Source of the DNA: Intoshia linei
Lineage: Eukaryota; Orthonectida; Rhopaluridae
Assembly (NCBI GenBank): GCA_001642005.1
Contig: LWCA01000151.1
Coordinates: 1 to 47,028, forward strand
Direction: 5' to 3'
DNA length: 47,028 nucleotides
This document shows positions 34,422 to 45,559 of this stretch, one piece after another (the stretch's first letter is position 1; the number at the start of each line of letters is the position of its first letter). The notes beneath the pieces were generated by a model, which worked only from the letters and a program-made list of their open reading frames with translations, searched no databases and was not told the DNA's origin. Position numbers and translations under genes: made by a program.

Positions 34422-35169
34422 TTAATTTATGATTTCGGATATTTCGTTCCAATCTATCATGTTACAACTTGAAACTGATTCATATTCATAATTTATTTTT
34501 TTTGATAATTTATCTTTTCGTGAGTGTTTAAATGTGTTCAATTTTTCAGTTTTGTCTTTTTTGTTATATTTTGATTCTATACAATTATAATTATAGATTT
34601 AATCAAGAAAATTAATACCATTATTTTGTAATTTCCGCAGCATTTCTCCATATGTTATAGTCTTTCTTATTGATTCTATAAAATAAATAAACGAATAGTT
34701 ACATTTTATAATTTTACTTTGACCAGGTTTAGGACGGATTTGTATATGGATATCTTGTTGCACTATTTTATAAGTTTTATTTTCATTGTTCGAAATTGTA
34801 CTTTCGATTTGAGGTATATCTTTTAAAGTGCTTCTTGTAGAGCTTAAAGTTTGATGGGAACTTTTTTTCGAAATATATAATGAACTTTCCTATAGTGAAT
34901 GGTTAAATTGTTATAGATAATTATTAATTCTACCATCTCATCAGTCAAGTGAACGTTTCTAAATGCAAATTTTAAAAAAATTGAAAAATTTATAAAATTT
35001 TATTTTTATTTTTAACGATAGTAGAATTATACCCTGCATCGTATCCAAATTGTTGTAAGCATTCGGTTAATTTTTTATCGATGTTTATGGAGGTTTGATC
35101 AATGTCTTTTAATTGGTCGTCAATTTCGTCCAATTTGGATCTATTATTATTATTATACATGTATTTCAT
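34422..35169 (-). CDS. unrecognised charged, probably coiled-coil protein
   Basis: I do not recognise this protein. Exons 35033-35169, 34935-34959, 34724-34889, 34619-34675 and 34422-34576 join in phase with introns of 73, 45, 48 and 42 bp, giving 179 aa from ATG 35169. The N-terminal ~45 residues suggest a short coiled coil (SKLDEIDDQLKDIDQTSINI). The middle is Ser/Thr-rich, and the C-terminal third is strongly basic (KYNKKDKTEKLNTFKHSRKD), ending MIDWNEISEIIN*. A premature TAA at 34599-34601 is avoided only by splicing out 34577-34618. It lies head-to-tail upstream of SEC61A, with a piggyBac-like MITE 42 bp in front of its start codon. Confidence 0.6.
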
Positions 35170-35210
35170 TTTTAGAGTTCTAAACAAGTTAGATTAGGGC
35201 CGTCTTTTAA

Positions 35211-35417
35211 CCCTTTCACTGTCTGTGTATTCTATATTATACACAGCAATTTCACTTTACACGTCTGTGTATTCTATGATATACACAGCATAATTTTGAA
35301 AAAATTTATTATTTTATTTTCATACATATTCACATTTAAAAATAATACAAGTTTAAATTAAAACAAATTCCAGACGTGTGGTGATAGTACATAAAATTGC
35401 ATCAGACAGTGAAAGGA
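35211..35417. mobile_element. piggyBac-like MITE with TTAA target duplications
   Basis: TTAA|CCCTTTCACTGTCTG (TTAA at 35207-35210) and CAGACAGTGAAAGGA|TTAA (35418-35421) form a 13-15-bp terminal inverted repeat between TTAA duplications. Inside the left arm, two copies of CTGTGTATTCTAT..ATACACAG (about 35220 and 35264) each fold as a hairpin. Confidence 0.75.
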
Positions 35418-35430
35418 TTAATAAAACAGA

Positions 35431-36143
35431 ACTTATTTCTGCTGAGGGCGGACTTTTTTAATTATAGCAAAAAAATAAATTGAATAATAAAATGTTACTT
35501 ACTGTTGCTGTTAAAAATGCTACTATTCACTATTATTAATTCTTTCAAGGAGTGGTCTCAAACTTTTTTCACCACAGACCCGTTATTTCACATTATCTTT
35601 TAATTTAAACTGAATTAATCCCATTTAATTTTATTTTGTTAACTGGATATAACTATCAATTATAATTTTTTTTAAAATGATAGGATTATTTTCATTTTTT
35701 AAAGAAAGGGTAATCTGGGATTTTGATAGTGAAAATTAACTTTTCTGGGTTTGCAATTTATGATAATGTTTATGATTTTAAAACCTATCCTACAATTTAT
35801 ATTGTAGAAAATTATATGATTTTTTTCATTTTTACAAAAAAATGTAATTTGTGGTTTTGGACGCGAAGATATATGAATTTAAAATTGAAATTTATCGTCA
35901 TGTTTATATTTTAAAATATTTATCATATTGTGTATTTTTTATAATTCTAGGACTTGTTTGAATTTTAAAATAAATGATCATTGGGGTTTTTGACATTGAA
36001 GAACTCAATTTCTGAAAATTAAATTTGCGATAAAAAATGACTCGAAAAACTGTAATAGAAATATGCAATTTTTAAAACTCGACTCCTCGTACGTCTAAAT
36101 AAACTGAAACAAACAAATAGACGAATAAATAAACAGACATACA
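35431..36143 (-). mobile_element. Helitron-like element, truncated at both ends
   Basis: Family interior in minus orientation, from GAGGGCGGACTTTTTTAATT (remnant next to the lost 3' hairpin) to GAAACAAACAAATAGACG near the 5' end. It abuts the oppositely oriented copy that follows. Confidence 0.5.
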
Positions 36144-36890
36144 GCCTAACTTATATATTAATAATATGCTACGCGATTTTTGTTTATCTTGTGTGTTCAA
36201 CTTTAGTTAAATAACTACGCGTATTTTAATAGAATTTTTAATCTTAAAATTAGAATTTAAAATCTTAGAATTTTTTAAAGACCACATTTCAATTACAATT
36301 TTTTTCGGAACGTATATTAAACTAAATTTCAACCTCCTAATTTCACATCTTATAGATCAAAAATACCAGTTGTCCTTTTTTTGAAAATCAAACTAGTTGG
36401 AAAATTTAAAAAAATATATACGCTGATACGGATTTTAAAATCATCATACCATACCATAAATTTAAATTTAAAAAAATTTTATTAATATTAAATAAAAATG
36501 TTGGATTAAAATAAAAATTGAAAATGTAAATATTGATCCTACAATTTCAAAAAAAAGTGCAATTTACCGTCTACACATTTCCAATAAAGACATATGAGTG
36601 AAAATCTATATAATTCATTCCTTCGCAATTTTTAAATTTCAATTTCTCATTTTTAAAATATTTTAAATAAAATTTAAATAGAAACTAAACAACGAAGCTA
36701 AAACAACTTTGTTAATATCATTTTTATATTTATTACAATCCTTTGCAATTTTGGTAAAATTCGACTAAAATACGTTTATAAAGTAAAGATTCGGTTATTA
36801 ATTAATTAAGTTAATTATTGATACATAATTGGTATTATGAATTATTTATTAAATTGGTACTGAATATATATCATCTGTGATAAATTGTTA
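36144..36890 (+). mobile_element. Helitron-like element, 5' end intact, head-to-head with its neighbour
   Basis: It begins CCTAACTTATATATTAATAA TATGC and continues TTTTTGTTTATCTTGTGTG, the family 5' end. The interior matches 40598-40985 over ~280 bp (TTGGTACTGAATATATATCA). The 3' hairpin is not present. Confidence 0.5.
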
Positions 36891-36902
36891 TTTTTTTATG
36901 AA

Positions 36903-38893
36903 TTAACTACGTAGTACATTATTACTTAATTCTTCTTTTAATAATTGATTTATAACTTCTAGTCCAGTGGTGCACAACTTGCGGCCGCACGGCCGCATTC
37001 TGCCTTAGAGCGTTTATTTGCGGTCGTGGCAATCCATGTGATCATAATGAAATTTATCATGTTACATCAAATTGAAAAGTTTAAATCAGATTTTAATCAA
37101 GGACTATTCAATGTTATTTATTATTTTTACCAAAAAGTTACATTTTAGACGTTACCCATTTTCTCAAAATGGATTTAAACTTTATCAGTGTCAAAGTAAA
37201 TTTTGTGCGGCGTAGTATCAATGGGTAAAGTAGGTTTGATGCTGACTTAATGGAAAGGTTGTGCACCCTGTTCTAGTCGATTACTTTCAATACCTAATGC
37301 GCCGGGCCGTACTGTTAGCACGGATAATCTAATTAAAAATCAATTATTGAATTTCAATACCTATTAATATTGTGAAGTGTATTTTTGGGTAAATCTATAG
37401 TAGAATTGAGTTTTTTTAAAGTAGAATGCAATAAATCTATTTGTTTGTCATCATCATGTTTAATGGATAAATTCATTAATTTTTCACTTATCATCTTAGT
37501 CTGTACTTCAGTATCAACAAATTCTTTTATATTTGAATCACTTTTATTATCAACAATTTCTTCCATATTAATAATAGTATCAGTTTTGTCAATATATTCA
37601 TTCTAAATTTTTAAATGTCAATGATATATTGAATGTACAAATTCATCTAATCACATATACTAGTACACATGTATATTAAAATATTTTTAATGTATATTTT
37701 ATATAATCATATATAAATTTTTTTTGTAATATTTTAATGCGTCGGTCCGCATGTAGCCATTTTGCGTAATTTGAACCAGCCAGGTATATAACATTAAAAA
37801 ACATTTATTGATTAATTTAAATTCAAGTAAAGTAATTACTAAAACTTTTTCTTATCAAAACCACTCATTTTAATTGTAGAAAAAATGTATAAATACCGAT
37901 TTATTTTTAAGCAATTGAAATCTATCGTCCATAGCATACCAAGTAGGAACATTCTTGTATTTTTTAATAGGTAAATATTCATCAAACATTCCTAAATGCA
38001 CAAATAAATACTTGCGATATAACATTATCTGAATTGCGGTGTAATATTTATGTTCAACAAAATGAGATAATAAATTATAATTTAATAAAATTAAAAAAAT
38101 GAGATTTTAGTGTCATCAAGGCCCAGAGGCTCATATCTGAGAATGTAGTATATACCAAATAAATAAAACATAAATAAATGTTGCATTAAATTTCGATTAT
38201 TATAATTACAAACCCATAAATCGTTATACACAGTGTGTATTACACAGACTCGAAAAACTCGAATTGAGATTTAAATTTTTTCATTATAAAATCATGAAAT
38301 GTCAGTTAATATACAATATATTTGAAAATACCTAAGGGTAAAATATAACCACTAGTATGGCTCTTTGATCCAATAATAAATTTTGAAGTTTCATCCAAAC
38401 AAACTGGTAAATTAGTTTGAACATTCTTTGACTCAACTCTCAAGATTTTGGTTTTCAAATTCTCAGATTCATGTTTTCTTTTTAACATTAATTTTTGACT
38501 TTTAGAATATCCAAAATTATTTTTGCTGTGATTGTCGATATTATTATCCACATTTGTATCTTCTTCAACTTCAATTTGGTTCAATTTTATTTCTTGAATC
38601 AAAGGATAAAGTCGTTTTTTAGGAATGTTAAGTGTATCGACCAATTTATCATTGTGTTCGTTTTTAACTTTTACCAGTGTTTTAAAATTTAACAAGACTT
38701 TTTTCTTACAAAAATTAAATTTTAAATTTTTGCATAAATTGACGGATATATTAATTTTTTTACAATGCCTATCTTTCGTCAATAATTGAATTTGCATGTT
38801 ATTTTGAGATTTTGGTTTTTTGTCAATTTTTAATAAAACTAAAGGATCATTTTCTCTGTAAAGTAGAGTTAGCTTCGCCAAGTCTAGATTCAT
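36903..38893 (-). CDS. unrecognised Lys/Asn-rich protein, five exons
   Basis: I do not recognise this protein. Exons 38332-38893, 37897-37991, 37361-37602, 37294-37328 and 36903-36958 join in phase, giving 329 aa from ATG 38893. Exon 1 (187 aa) is basic and hydrophilic (LKRKHESENLKTKILRVESK). Exon 2 has the most family-like block, EYLPIKKYKNVPTWYAMDDR. Exon 3 is acidic with a possible helix (DLLHSTLKKLNSTIDL). The end is VLTVRPGALEVINQLLKEEL and SNNVLRS*. No signal peptide or membrane segment is seen. The last intron (36959-37293) is almost entirely a hAT MITE. A nuclear or cytoskeletal protein is a guess from composition only. Confidence 0.6.
36965..37270 (+). mobile_element. hAT-type MITE with perfect 8-bp target duplication, at a splice acceptor
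   Basis: CAGTGGTGCACAACTTGCGG at the left and the inverse of CAGGGTGCACAACCTTTCC at the right, flanked by TTCTAGTC at 36957-36964 and 37271-37278. The left arm has GCGGCCGCACGGCCGC. The last-exon acceptor AG of the minus-strand gene (36959-36960) lies inside the duplicated 8-mer. Confidence 0.85.
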
Positions 38894-38998
38894 GTCGTGT
38901 ATATTTTTACAATTTTATTGTTCCTATGACTTGGGACAAATTTTCAGATAAACAGTAAAAAATACCAAGTTACTCATTAGTATTATATTAGCTTGTCT

Positions 38999-39400
38999 GC
39001 TTTGTACCACGTACAAACAGTCGCTAGTTTTGCCGAGGACGTACATTTTTAGATAGTTTCATATTTTGATTAAAATAAATACATTTGTTTGATAAAGCGA
39101 CTATTTGTTCATATGTAAATTTTTGTTTGTTTTTTGTTTGTTTGTTTTTGATATTAATTTTAATTTCAAAGTCTGAGTAAAATTTTTATATACAAACTAG
39201 ATGGGCGGTTGTGTACTTTGTACAATGCACCTAACGAGGACGAAGGCGGACATTTTTAATTCTACCAAAAAAATACATTCTTACTTATATAATATGCTTT
39301 GCAATACTTGTTTGTCCGTGTGTGTTACCGTTTATTTCAATAACTACCAGTCTTAGAATTTTATAAAGTTCACACTTCAATTACAGTTTTTATCCAGGGT
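38999..39400. mobile_element. cluster of three Helitron-like end fragments
   Basis: Minus-oriented 3' ends at 38999 (..CAAGCTAA|T) and 39197 (..CCCATCTAG|T), each with the GTAC-centred palindrome. At about 39282 a plus-oriented 5' end (CTTACTTATATAATATGC) runs to about 39400. The juxtaposed 3' and 5' ends imply nested or rearranged insertions. Confidence 0.5.
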
Positions 39401-40157
39401 GCACATTTTATGCACATTTTATTATTTATTAGTAAATTTAAATTATATTTTGTACTAATATTACATTTTGTATCTATTAATTACAAGCACTTATTTATAT
39501 TATAAATAAGACCATAATATGAGATTTATTCATTATTTGTTGTCAAAAATTTGAATACAAATTTACATTTATTTTAACTGAAGGGTTGAGGTTGTATAAT
39601 ACAAAGTAAATGAAAGAAATAAAATTATAAAAAAATATTAGAAGACAAAATGATTCTAAAAAAATAATCAATTTACAATTTAAAAAAAAAAGTCTTTTGA
39701 ACGATGTATGAATACTTCGGTGGGATAAAATAATAATAAAAGAATAAACATAAATTAAAAGAAACGAATAAAAGACTACGAAATAAATTACAAACAGATT
39801 CATTGGAATGAAACATAAACTACTTCATTATAATTAAAAAACATGAAATTTGATATACAGTTTCGGAGAAATAGAGATTGCATCTCATTATTTATATGGA
39901 GCAGTTACAGCACGTTCTTTGAAAAATTTCAAAAATACATTTATTATAAAGTACAAAATAACAGAATTGGTTCTCTTCAAAGTAGATACTAACGGAGCTC
40001 ATTGGCAAAAATAATTATTTTTTGCACGAGAAGATTTCTGTTTTGATCCCCATCGAAAGTAGTAAAAATAATATAAAGCACTATAAGTATTATTGTCATA
40101 TTTTAAAATATTATCATTTTATACTCACATTTATTGTTAATCTAATATAATTATTAA
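39401..40157. other. repeat-derived intergenic DNA
   Basis: Low-complexity AT-rich DNA. A minus-strand open frame at 39543-39803 is all F, I, L, Y and S and is best explained by base composition. No gene is supported. Confidence 0.45.
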
Positions 40158-40597
40158 CTATATTATAATAGAACAATCTGAATCCTCGGAAGATTCGGCT
40201 AGCATCTCTATCTCTACTATTTCTTCATATAGATTTTTAATCAATGAGTCAGTTTTTCTAATACAACCTTGAATAACGTTACTGGAAAGATCATTAAAGG
40301 CATTATTCAATCTATAAAGTACATCTTTAAAGTTTGTATTAATATCGTATTGTCTCCCAGCATCACCTTTTGTTATGGCCCATATCAATTCGATTGGTTG
40401 TAAATCAGAATAATATGGAGGTGTAAATAATCCAAGTGACCTTCTTCCTCGGCCATATAGCAAATAGTTGACTTGACTAACTATAGCAGCTATCATGCAG
40501 TATCTTTGCCCCTTATATTTTGTTAATTTTCATCCATTGGATCATACAGTGAATCTTCATGTCTAGCATAATTGTGATGTATAAAGCTCTCATCTAA
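40158..40597 (-). pseudogene. Tc1/mariner-type DDE transposase fragment
   Basis: Read on the minus strand, LDESFIHHNYARHEDSLYDP gives the first catalytic Asp block. After a stop and a frameshift, the C-terminal block TPPYYSDLQPIELIWAITKG carries the last catalytic Glu, followed by a helical tail ending SSEDSDCSIII*. The central part with the second Asp is missing: only ~15 residues (MIAAIVSQVNYLLYG) separate the blocks instead of roughly 80. It is a dead copy of an IS630/Tc1/mariner-superfamily transposase, next to a Helitron-like remnant. Confidence 0.8.
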
Positions 40598-40985
40598 ATA
40601 GACTGAAAATCTATATAATTCATTCTTTCGCAATTTTCAAATTGTCATTTTCAAAACATTTTGAATTAAAACTACAACAACGAAACTAAAAGTAATACAC
40701 CTTTATTAATATCAATTTTTATTTTTATTACAATTCTTTGCAATATTGGTAAAATTTGACTGAAATATGTTTATAAAGTGAAGATTCGATTAATTATTGA
40801 TATATAATTGGTATTTTTAAGTATTTATTAAATTGGTACTGAATATATATCATCACATTGAAAATGACAAAATAGATTTTTATAATTTTAATTTTTCTGG
40901 AATTTATGCTATTTATGACAATTTTTAGGATTGGACTGTTTTTACTTTACTTTTAATATTATACACACATTTTGTCTAAGTATCT
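40598..40985 (+). mobile_element. Helitron-like element interior
   Basis: GAAAATCTATATAATTCATT, then the TTGGTACTGAATATATATCA block shared with 36144-36890, and finally the single 54-bp unit that is duplicated at 122-229. Confidence 0.5.
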
Positions 40986-41371
40986 GAATAATTAATTAAA
41001 TAATAGATAATTATTCTTTTTTTTATAAATATTTTTTTAAATTTATGATACAATATGTAGATTGTAATAATATCGGATTATTCTACATACTTATGCGTAA
41101 AGATTAGTGTAATTTTAGGAATAATTAAATAAAAGTCTAAATTTTATCCGGCACATCCAACAATCCAAATGTTTTTACATTTATACGAATATTGAGTATT
41201 AATCCATTTTGTATTGTCAAAGTCCGTGATTATTAGTGAACCTGGTTCACATTTTTCAAACTTTTGCGTATTTTAAATTATTTTAAAATGATGAATTAAC
41301 AAAATTGTAACCATGCCTCGTCGTCACGTAAACTAAATAAATTTAACTGCACTGAACGTTATTTAGTTGAC
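40986..41371. other. intergenic, 5' flank of CARM1
   Basis: No repeats or exons are clearly recognised. A frame open from about 41313 leads into the mini-exon at 41372. Confidence 0.4.
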
Positions 41372-41395
41372 ATGAATCATTATTCGGGACGGAAG
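41372..41395 (+). other. possible first coding exon of CARM1
   Basis: ATG AAT..AAG (MNHYSGRK) followed by a GGTATTATT donor. The acceptor CATTTTAG at 41673-41680 abuts the next ATG in phase 0, so the protein may start here, eight residues earlier. Vertebrate CARM1 also has extra residues before the PH-like domain. Confidence 0.35.
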
Positions 41396-41680
41396 GTATT
41401 ATTAATTATTTAGTCTTAATTACCCAAATTTAACTATAATGAAATGTAATTTTTGGTGTAAATACATTAGATATTAAATATCCTACTTATCTTATCTTGT
41501 ATAGTTTACTGCTTTGATTATTTGATAGAATTCATTTACTATTTATTTCAATTTATTTAAGTTAAATTATTACATTGTATTTACTCAATTTATGTTAATA
41601 ATGGAAATTATCTTAATTATCTAGTACATTTAATGTACTATTTTTATATGTGTATTTGCATTTAGTGAACTTCATTTTAG

Positions 41681-44600
41681 ATGGATACTTTTACATTTAA
41701 TTGCAAAACAATAAAATTAAACAATGAATCTGGTGAAACTATTAAAAATTATACCGACCATAATATAGGAAAATTGAGTAGAGTTTTAGTTAAAGCTCAT
41801 GATACGAAGCTTGTTGTCCAGTGTTGTGGTACTTTTTCATAATTTTCATTTATATATTTTTGTATAGATGAAAATGAATCTTTATTCAAATTAAATAAAA
41901 ATTTGAAATGTGTATCTCTTTCGGTAGACACAATTTATGTCAAATCGGATGAATATTCTTTTATTATTATTTTTGAAAATGAAACTAATGCCAAAGAATG
42001 CATTAGTCATATTGCCTCAGTTTGTCAAAAAACTCTTAGTGTTTTTGATAAACGCACTGAAAAAGCTTCAGAGGAACAATATTTTGCCGTTTTATTTATA
42101 ATTTTACATTTTTAGTGTATTTTTAGTTTTATGGATTTTTATCTCAACAGCAAAATATGATGCAGGATTTTATTAGGACTAGTACGTATCAAAGAGCTAT
42201 TTTGGACAATTCTATTGATTTTAGAAATAAGGTTTTTATTGTATTCACTAAAAAACTAATTTGGATCCTGTTTGCCATTTAAATTTCGGAACATTTATCT
42301 ATTTATTTATAATTGCTATTACATGTAAATGTTAAAATTTTTACGTTTATAATTTGTTATTAATTTGCTGATTTTTTCCATAATTTCTTTTTCATTGTAT
42401 TACATTACCGAAAACGTTTTAATGTTTTTTGTGTACAGAAACTGCTTATTTTAGGTCAAATTTTTTATAAAAAATTAAATAATAGGTTGTTATGGATGTT
42501 GGATCAGGTTCTGGGATTTTATCCTTTTTTGCTGCACAAAATGGAGCTAAAATGGTATATTCTATTGAAGCCTCTTCTCAAATGAGCAAATTTTGCCAGG
42601 TTTTTATTTAATTTTAATTAAGATCACTGCGGGACATTGGTAATATGGTAGTGCAGTTTCAAACCAGTTTTGTATTGTATTGTAATTTTGACATTTTTAG
42701 TGTGAATTAGATTAAGGATGCGCTAAGGATTAGTGCGTATTCCAAGAATTTTCTATTAAAATTTATGCACTTTAGATAATAAAGTTTATTTTATATTGAA
42801 TATTGGATTAATTATAATATAATATAAATTTTATATGGTAAATTCATTTACTTGTGAATATGATTTAACTAATTTTATTGAATATTGTAACTTAATTTAA
42901 TGAAATAATGAAGGGTGGTCGATTTGTTGGTTTTTATTACCAGCTAATTTTTTTAAATATATAAATGAATAATTTGTAAAATGTAAATGAATACAATGAG
43001 TTTGTGACTTTCACAAATTTTTAATACTTAGAACAAAAGTGGGAAAGTGCAGCCTTCTGAACAATTTGAATTATTTTACATTTAAAATATTAATTTTTGG
43101 TAAAATGGAATTTTTCAGAAAAATTGGTAAAAGCGGTTTTTTTTCTTAAGGGTTGATAAAATTAGGTTTTTTCTTTTGGGATCAGATAGAGCGATTTTTG
43201 ATTTAAAAATTTGGTGAAATGGTTTTTTCTCTTAAGGTTTTACTTAATTGAATAAAATATGCTAAAAATTGATCATTCAATCCTAATTATCTAAAATTTT
43301 CGTATTCACCCCATGAGAAACATTGCTGTATTTGATTAAATTTTATTTAGAAAGGTGGAGCCTTATTAATTTTTTTGGGACGTTAGTGCTGCTTTTGAAC
43401 AGTTAATGCTTCCCCACCTCTGGTTTAGAATGTAAGTACTCGGAAAAAGGGATTTTTCCTTCATGGTTGCTAAAATTTTGATTCTTTATTTTGTAATTGG
43501 ATTAAAATGTATTTTTCTCTTTAGATTTGGTAAAATCGAAGTTTTCAAAAAAATGTAGGAAGAGATTTTACCTTGACTTTTAAGGCTTAAGGGTTGATAA
43601 ATTGTTTATTTATTTTTTATTTTGGGATTAGATTAAAAGGTTTTTTGTAAAATCATAAAAAGATAATTTTTACAAGGGCTTGAAATCGGATAAAAGGGGA
43701 TTTTTAAAATAATAATTTAGCGGTCATCTAGGATTTGGGATAAACTTTTAACATCTGGAAACTCTGCAATAAATATATTTTACAAAAATAAAATAATTTT
43801 TAATTTTGCCAGTAATAAAATCAAAAATGCTGGTTCTAATACTAGCATATGCTGTTATTCTTTCATCAAAGTAGAGATATATTAATTATTCAATAAGACG
43901 TTAATTATTAACGGTTAATACATTGAAAACTTCTTTAATTATTAGTTAAAAATGAAATAAAATTTCGTAAGGTTTAATAAAAGTAGATAGTTTCCTGTGG
44001 GTCTTATTTAAGTGGATGTTACACAATTTTTTACCTTAGGGACCAGTAAAATTAGACTATTTTTTAGTATTTGGTAAAATTAACGTATTACGACATTTTA
44101 TATTTACTAGTATAAGTTTCTTAATCTGATTATATTAGCAATTGGTGGATTCCAATCATTTTACAAACATCACAGTTGTTAATAGTAAAGTTGAAGACGT
44201 TAAGTTGAATATAGAAGTTGATATGATAATCTCAGAATCAATGGGATATATGCTTCTTAATGAAAGAATGTTAGAAAGCTACGTTCACTCGAGAAAATGG
44301 TTGAAACCCACTGGTAATTTTATCATAATTTGTCTACTTTACATTTTGGAAAGTTCAATTTTTTTATTACTGTATTTACAGGAAAAATGTTTCCGAGCCA
44401 AGCAGACTTTTTTATTACTCCATTTACTGATGAAGCTTTGTTCATGGAAACTGTAAATAAAACTCATTTTTGGTCCAGTCAATTTTATGGAATACACCTG
44501 AAACATTTGTTACCTGCTGCAGTTGAAGAATATTTTAAACAACCTATTGTGGTAAGTTAAACTATTGGAGAAATTATATGGTAATTTTAGGATACTTTTG

Positions 44601-45440
44601 ATATACGTATTTGTATGGCTCGATCAATGAAGCATACTATCAACTTTTTGACAATAGAGGAGAACCAATTTGAAAATATTAACATTGATCTTAATTTTGT
44701 AGTTCGCCAAGCTGGCAATGTGCACGGTCTAGCATTTTGGTTTGACGTTGCATTCATGGGATCAGTGTATTGTTTTTTTAAATACTTACTTAAATCATTA
44801 TAGAAATACAGTCTGGCTGTCTACGTCTCCTTCTGAGCCGTTAACGCATTGGTACCAGGTACGTTGTTTAATCCCGGAACCTCTTTTTGTGAAAGAGGGA
44901 GATCGCCTAGTGGGAAAATTGCAAATGTTAGCCAATAAAAAGTACGCAAAAAGTTATTTACATTTCTATAAAGTTGTAGACAGAGTTATGATATATACAT
45001 TGAATTGGAAGTTGAAGAAACAAGACAAAAGTCTAAAAACAAATTGGATGTAAAGGTATACAATGTACTTTTGAAATTTTTACTAGCTAAAAAATCCGTT
45101 TTTCCGATACAATATACAAGAACCTTATACTCCTCCAGGAACTCAAAAAACTTCGGCTACCGATTCGTATTGGAATAACGTTTCTCAGAATGAGCAATAT
45201 AATCAAAATGTACAGAATGGAGGAACTGCTAATATACTAACAAATAGCGATCATTGTAACATGCCAAACTCCTACGAACCTACGAATGTACAAAATAATT
45301 CTATTTCAGAAAATGGGAAATGGGTAAACCCATTTGTCAAAAATGGTAAGTTTAACTAACGTTTACAATTAAGTGTAATTTTAGGAACTCAAAGCCCCAA
45401 GTTTATAAAAGATGAAAATATTTTTAGCGTTAGTTTTTAA
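41681..45440 (+). CDS. CARM1: CARM1 (PRMT4), histone-arginine methyltransferase
   Basis: Transfers methyl groups from SAM to arginines of histone H3 and coactivators. Exons: 41681-41828, 41868-42088, 42127-42231, 42486-42599, 44139-44313, 44382-44551, 44591-44766, 44804-44941, 44980-45055, 45087-45345 and 45385-45440; 545 aa (human 608). N-terminal PH-like domain (residues 1-120), then [26 protein letters not shown], the SAM motif [20 protein letters not shown], the double-E loop [35 protein letters not shown], the THW loop [11 protein letters not shown], and KNPFFRY opening an Asn/Gln-rich tail. Two deviations: the double-E loop has Ser where PRMTs normally have Pro (SEPMGY), and motif I has Ser for Cys. 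Both catalytic Glu remain. Intron 4 (1.5 kb) holds minisatellites and a MITE; the others are mostly 37-70 bp. Confidence 0.95.
43031..43433. mobile_element. possible MITE enclosing minisatellite C, CARM1 intron 4
   Basis: AAAAGTGGGAAAGTGCAGCC at the left and, inverted at the right, CAGAGGTGGGGAAGCATTAA resemble hAT-like ends. Units of the ~32-bp repeat lie between them (43085-43250). No target duplication was confirmed. Confidence 0.35.
43440..44095. repeat. further family-C minisatellite tracts in CARM1 intron 4
   Basis: Degenerate units of TTGGTAAAATTAGATTTTT type at 43440-43680 and 43975-44095, separated by unrelated AT-rich DNA. Confidence 0.5.
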
Positions 45441-45559
45441 TATTTACCATTTAACTTTATATTTAGAAAACTAATAATAATGTAAAAATGGGACGATGTA
45501 ATAGTAAAGAAAAATAGACTTGTAATATACATATTTTTTTAAATACAATTTAATTTCTA

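Noticed and set aside
39543-39803. Minus-strand 86-codon frame rich in F, I, L and Y
   Set aside because: Reverse of A-rich plus-strand DNA; no motif, no neighbours in phase, surrounded by repeats.
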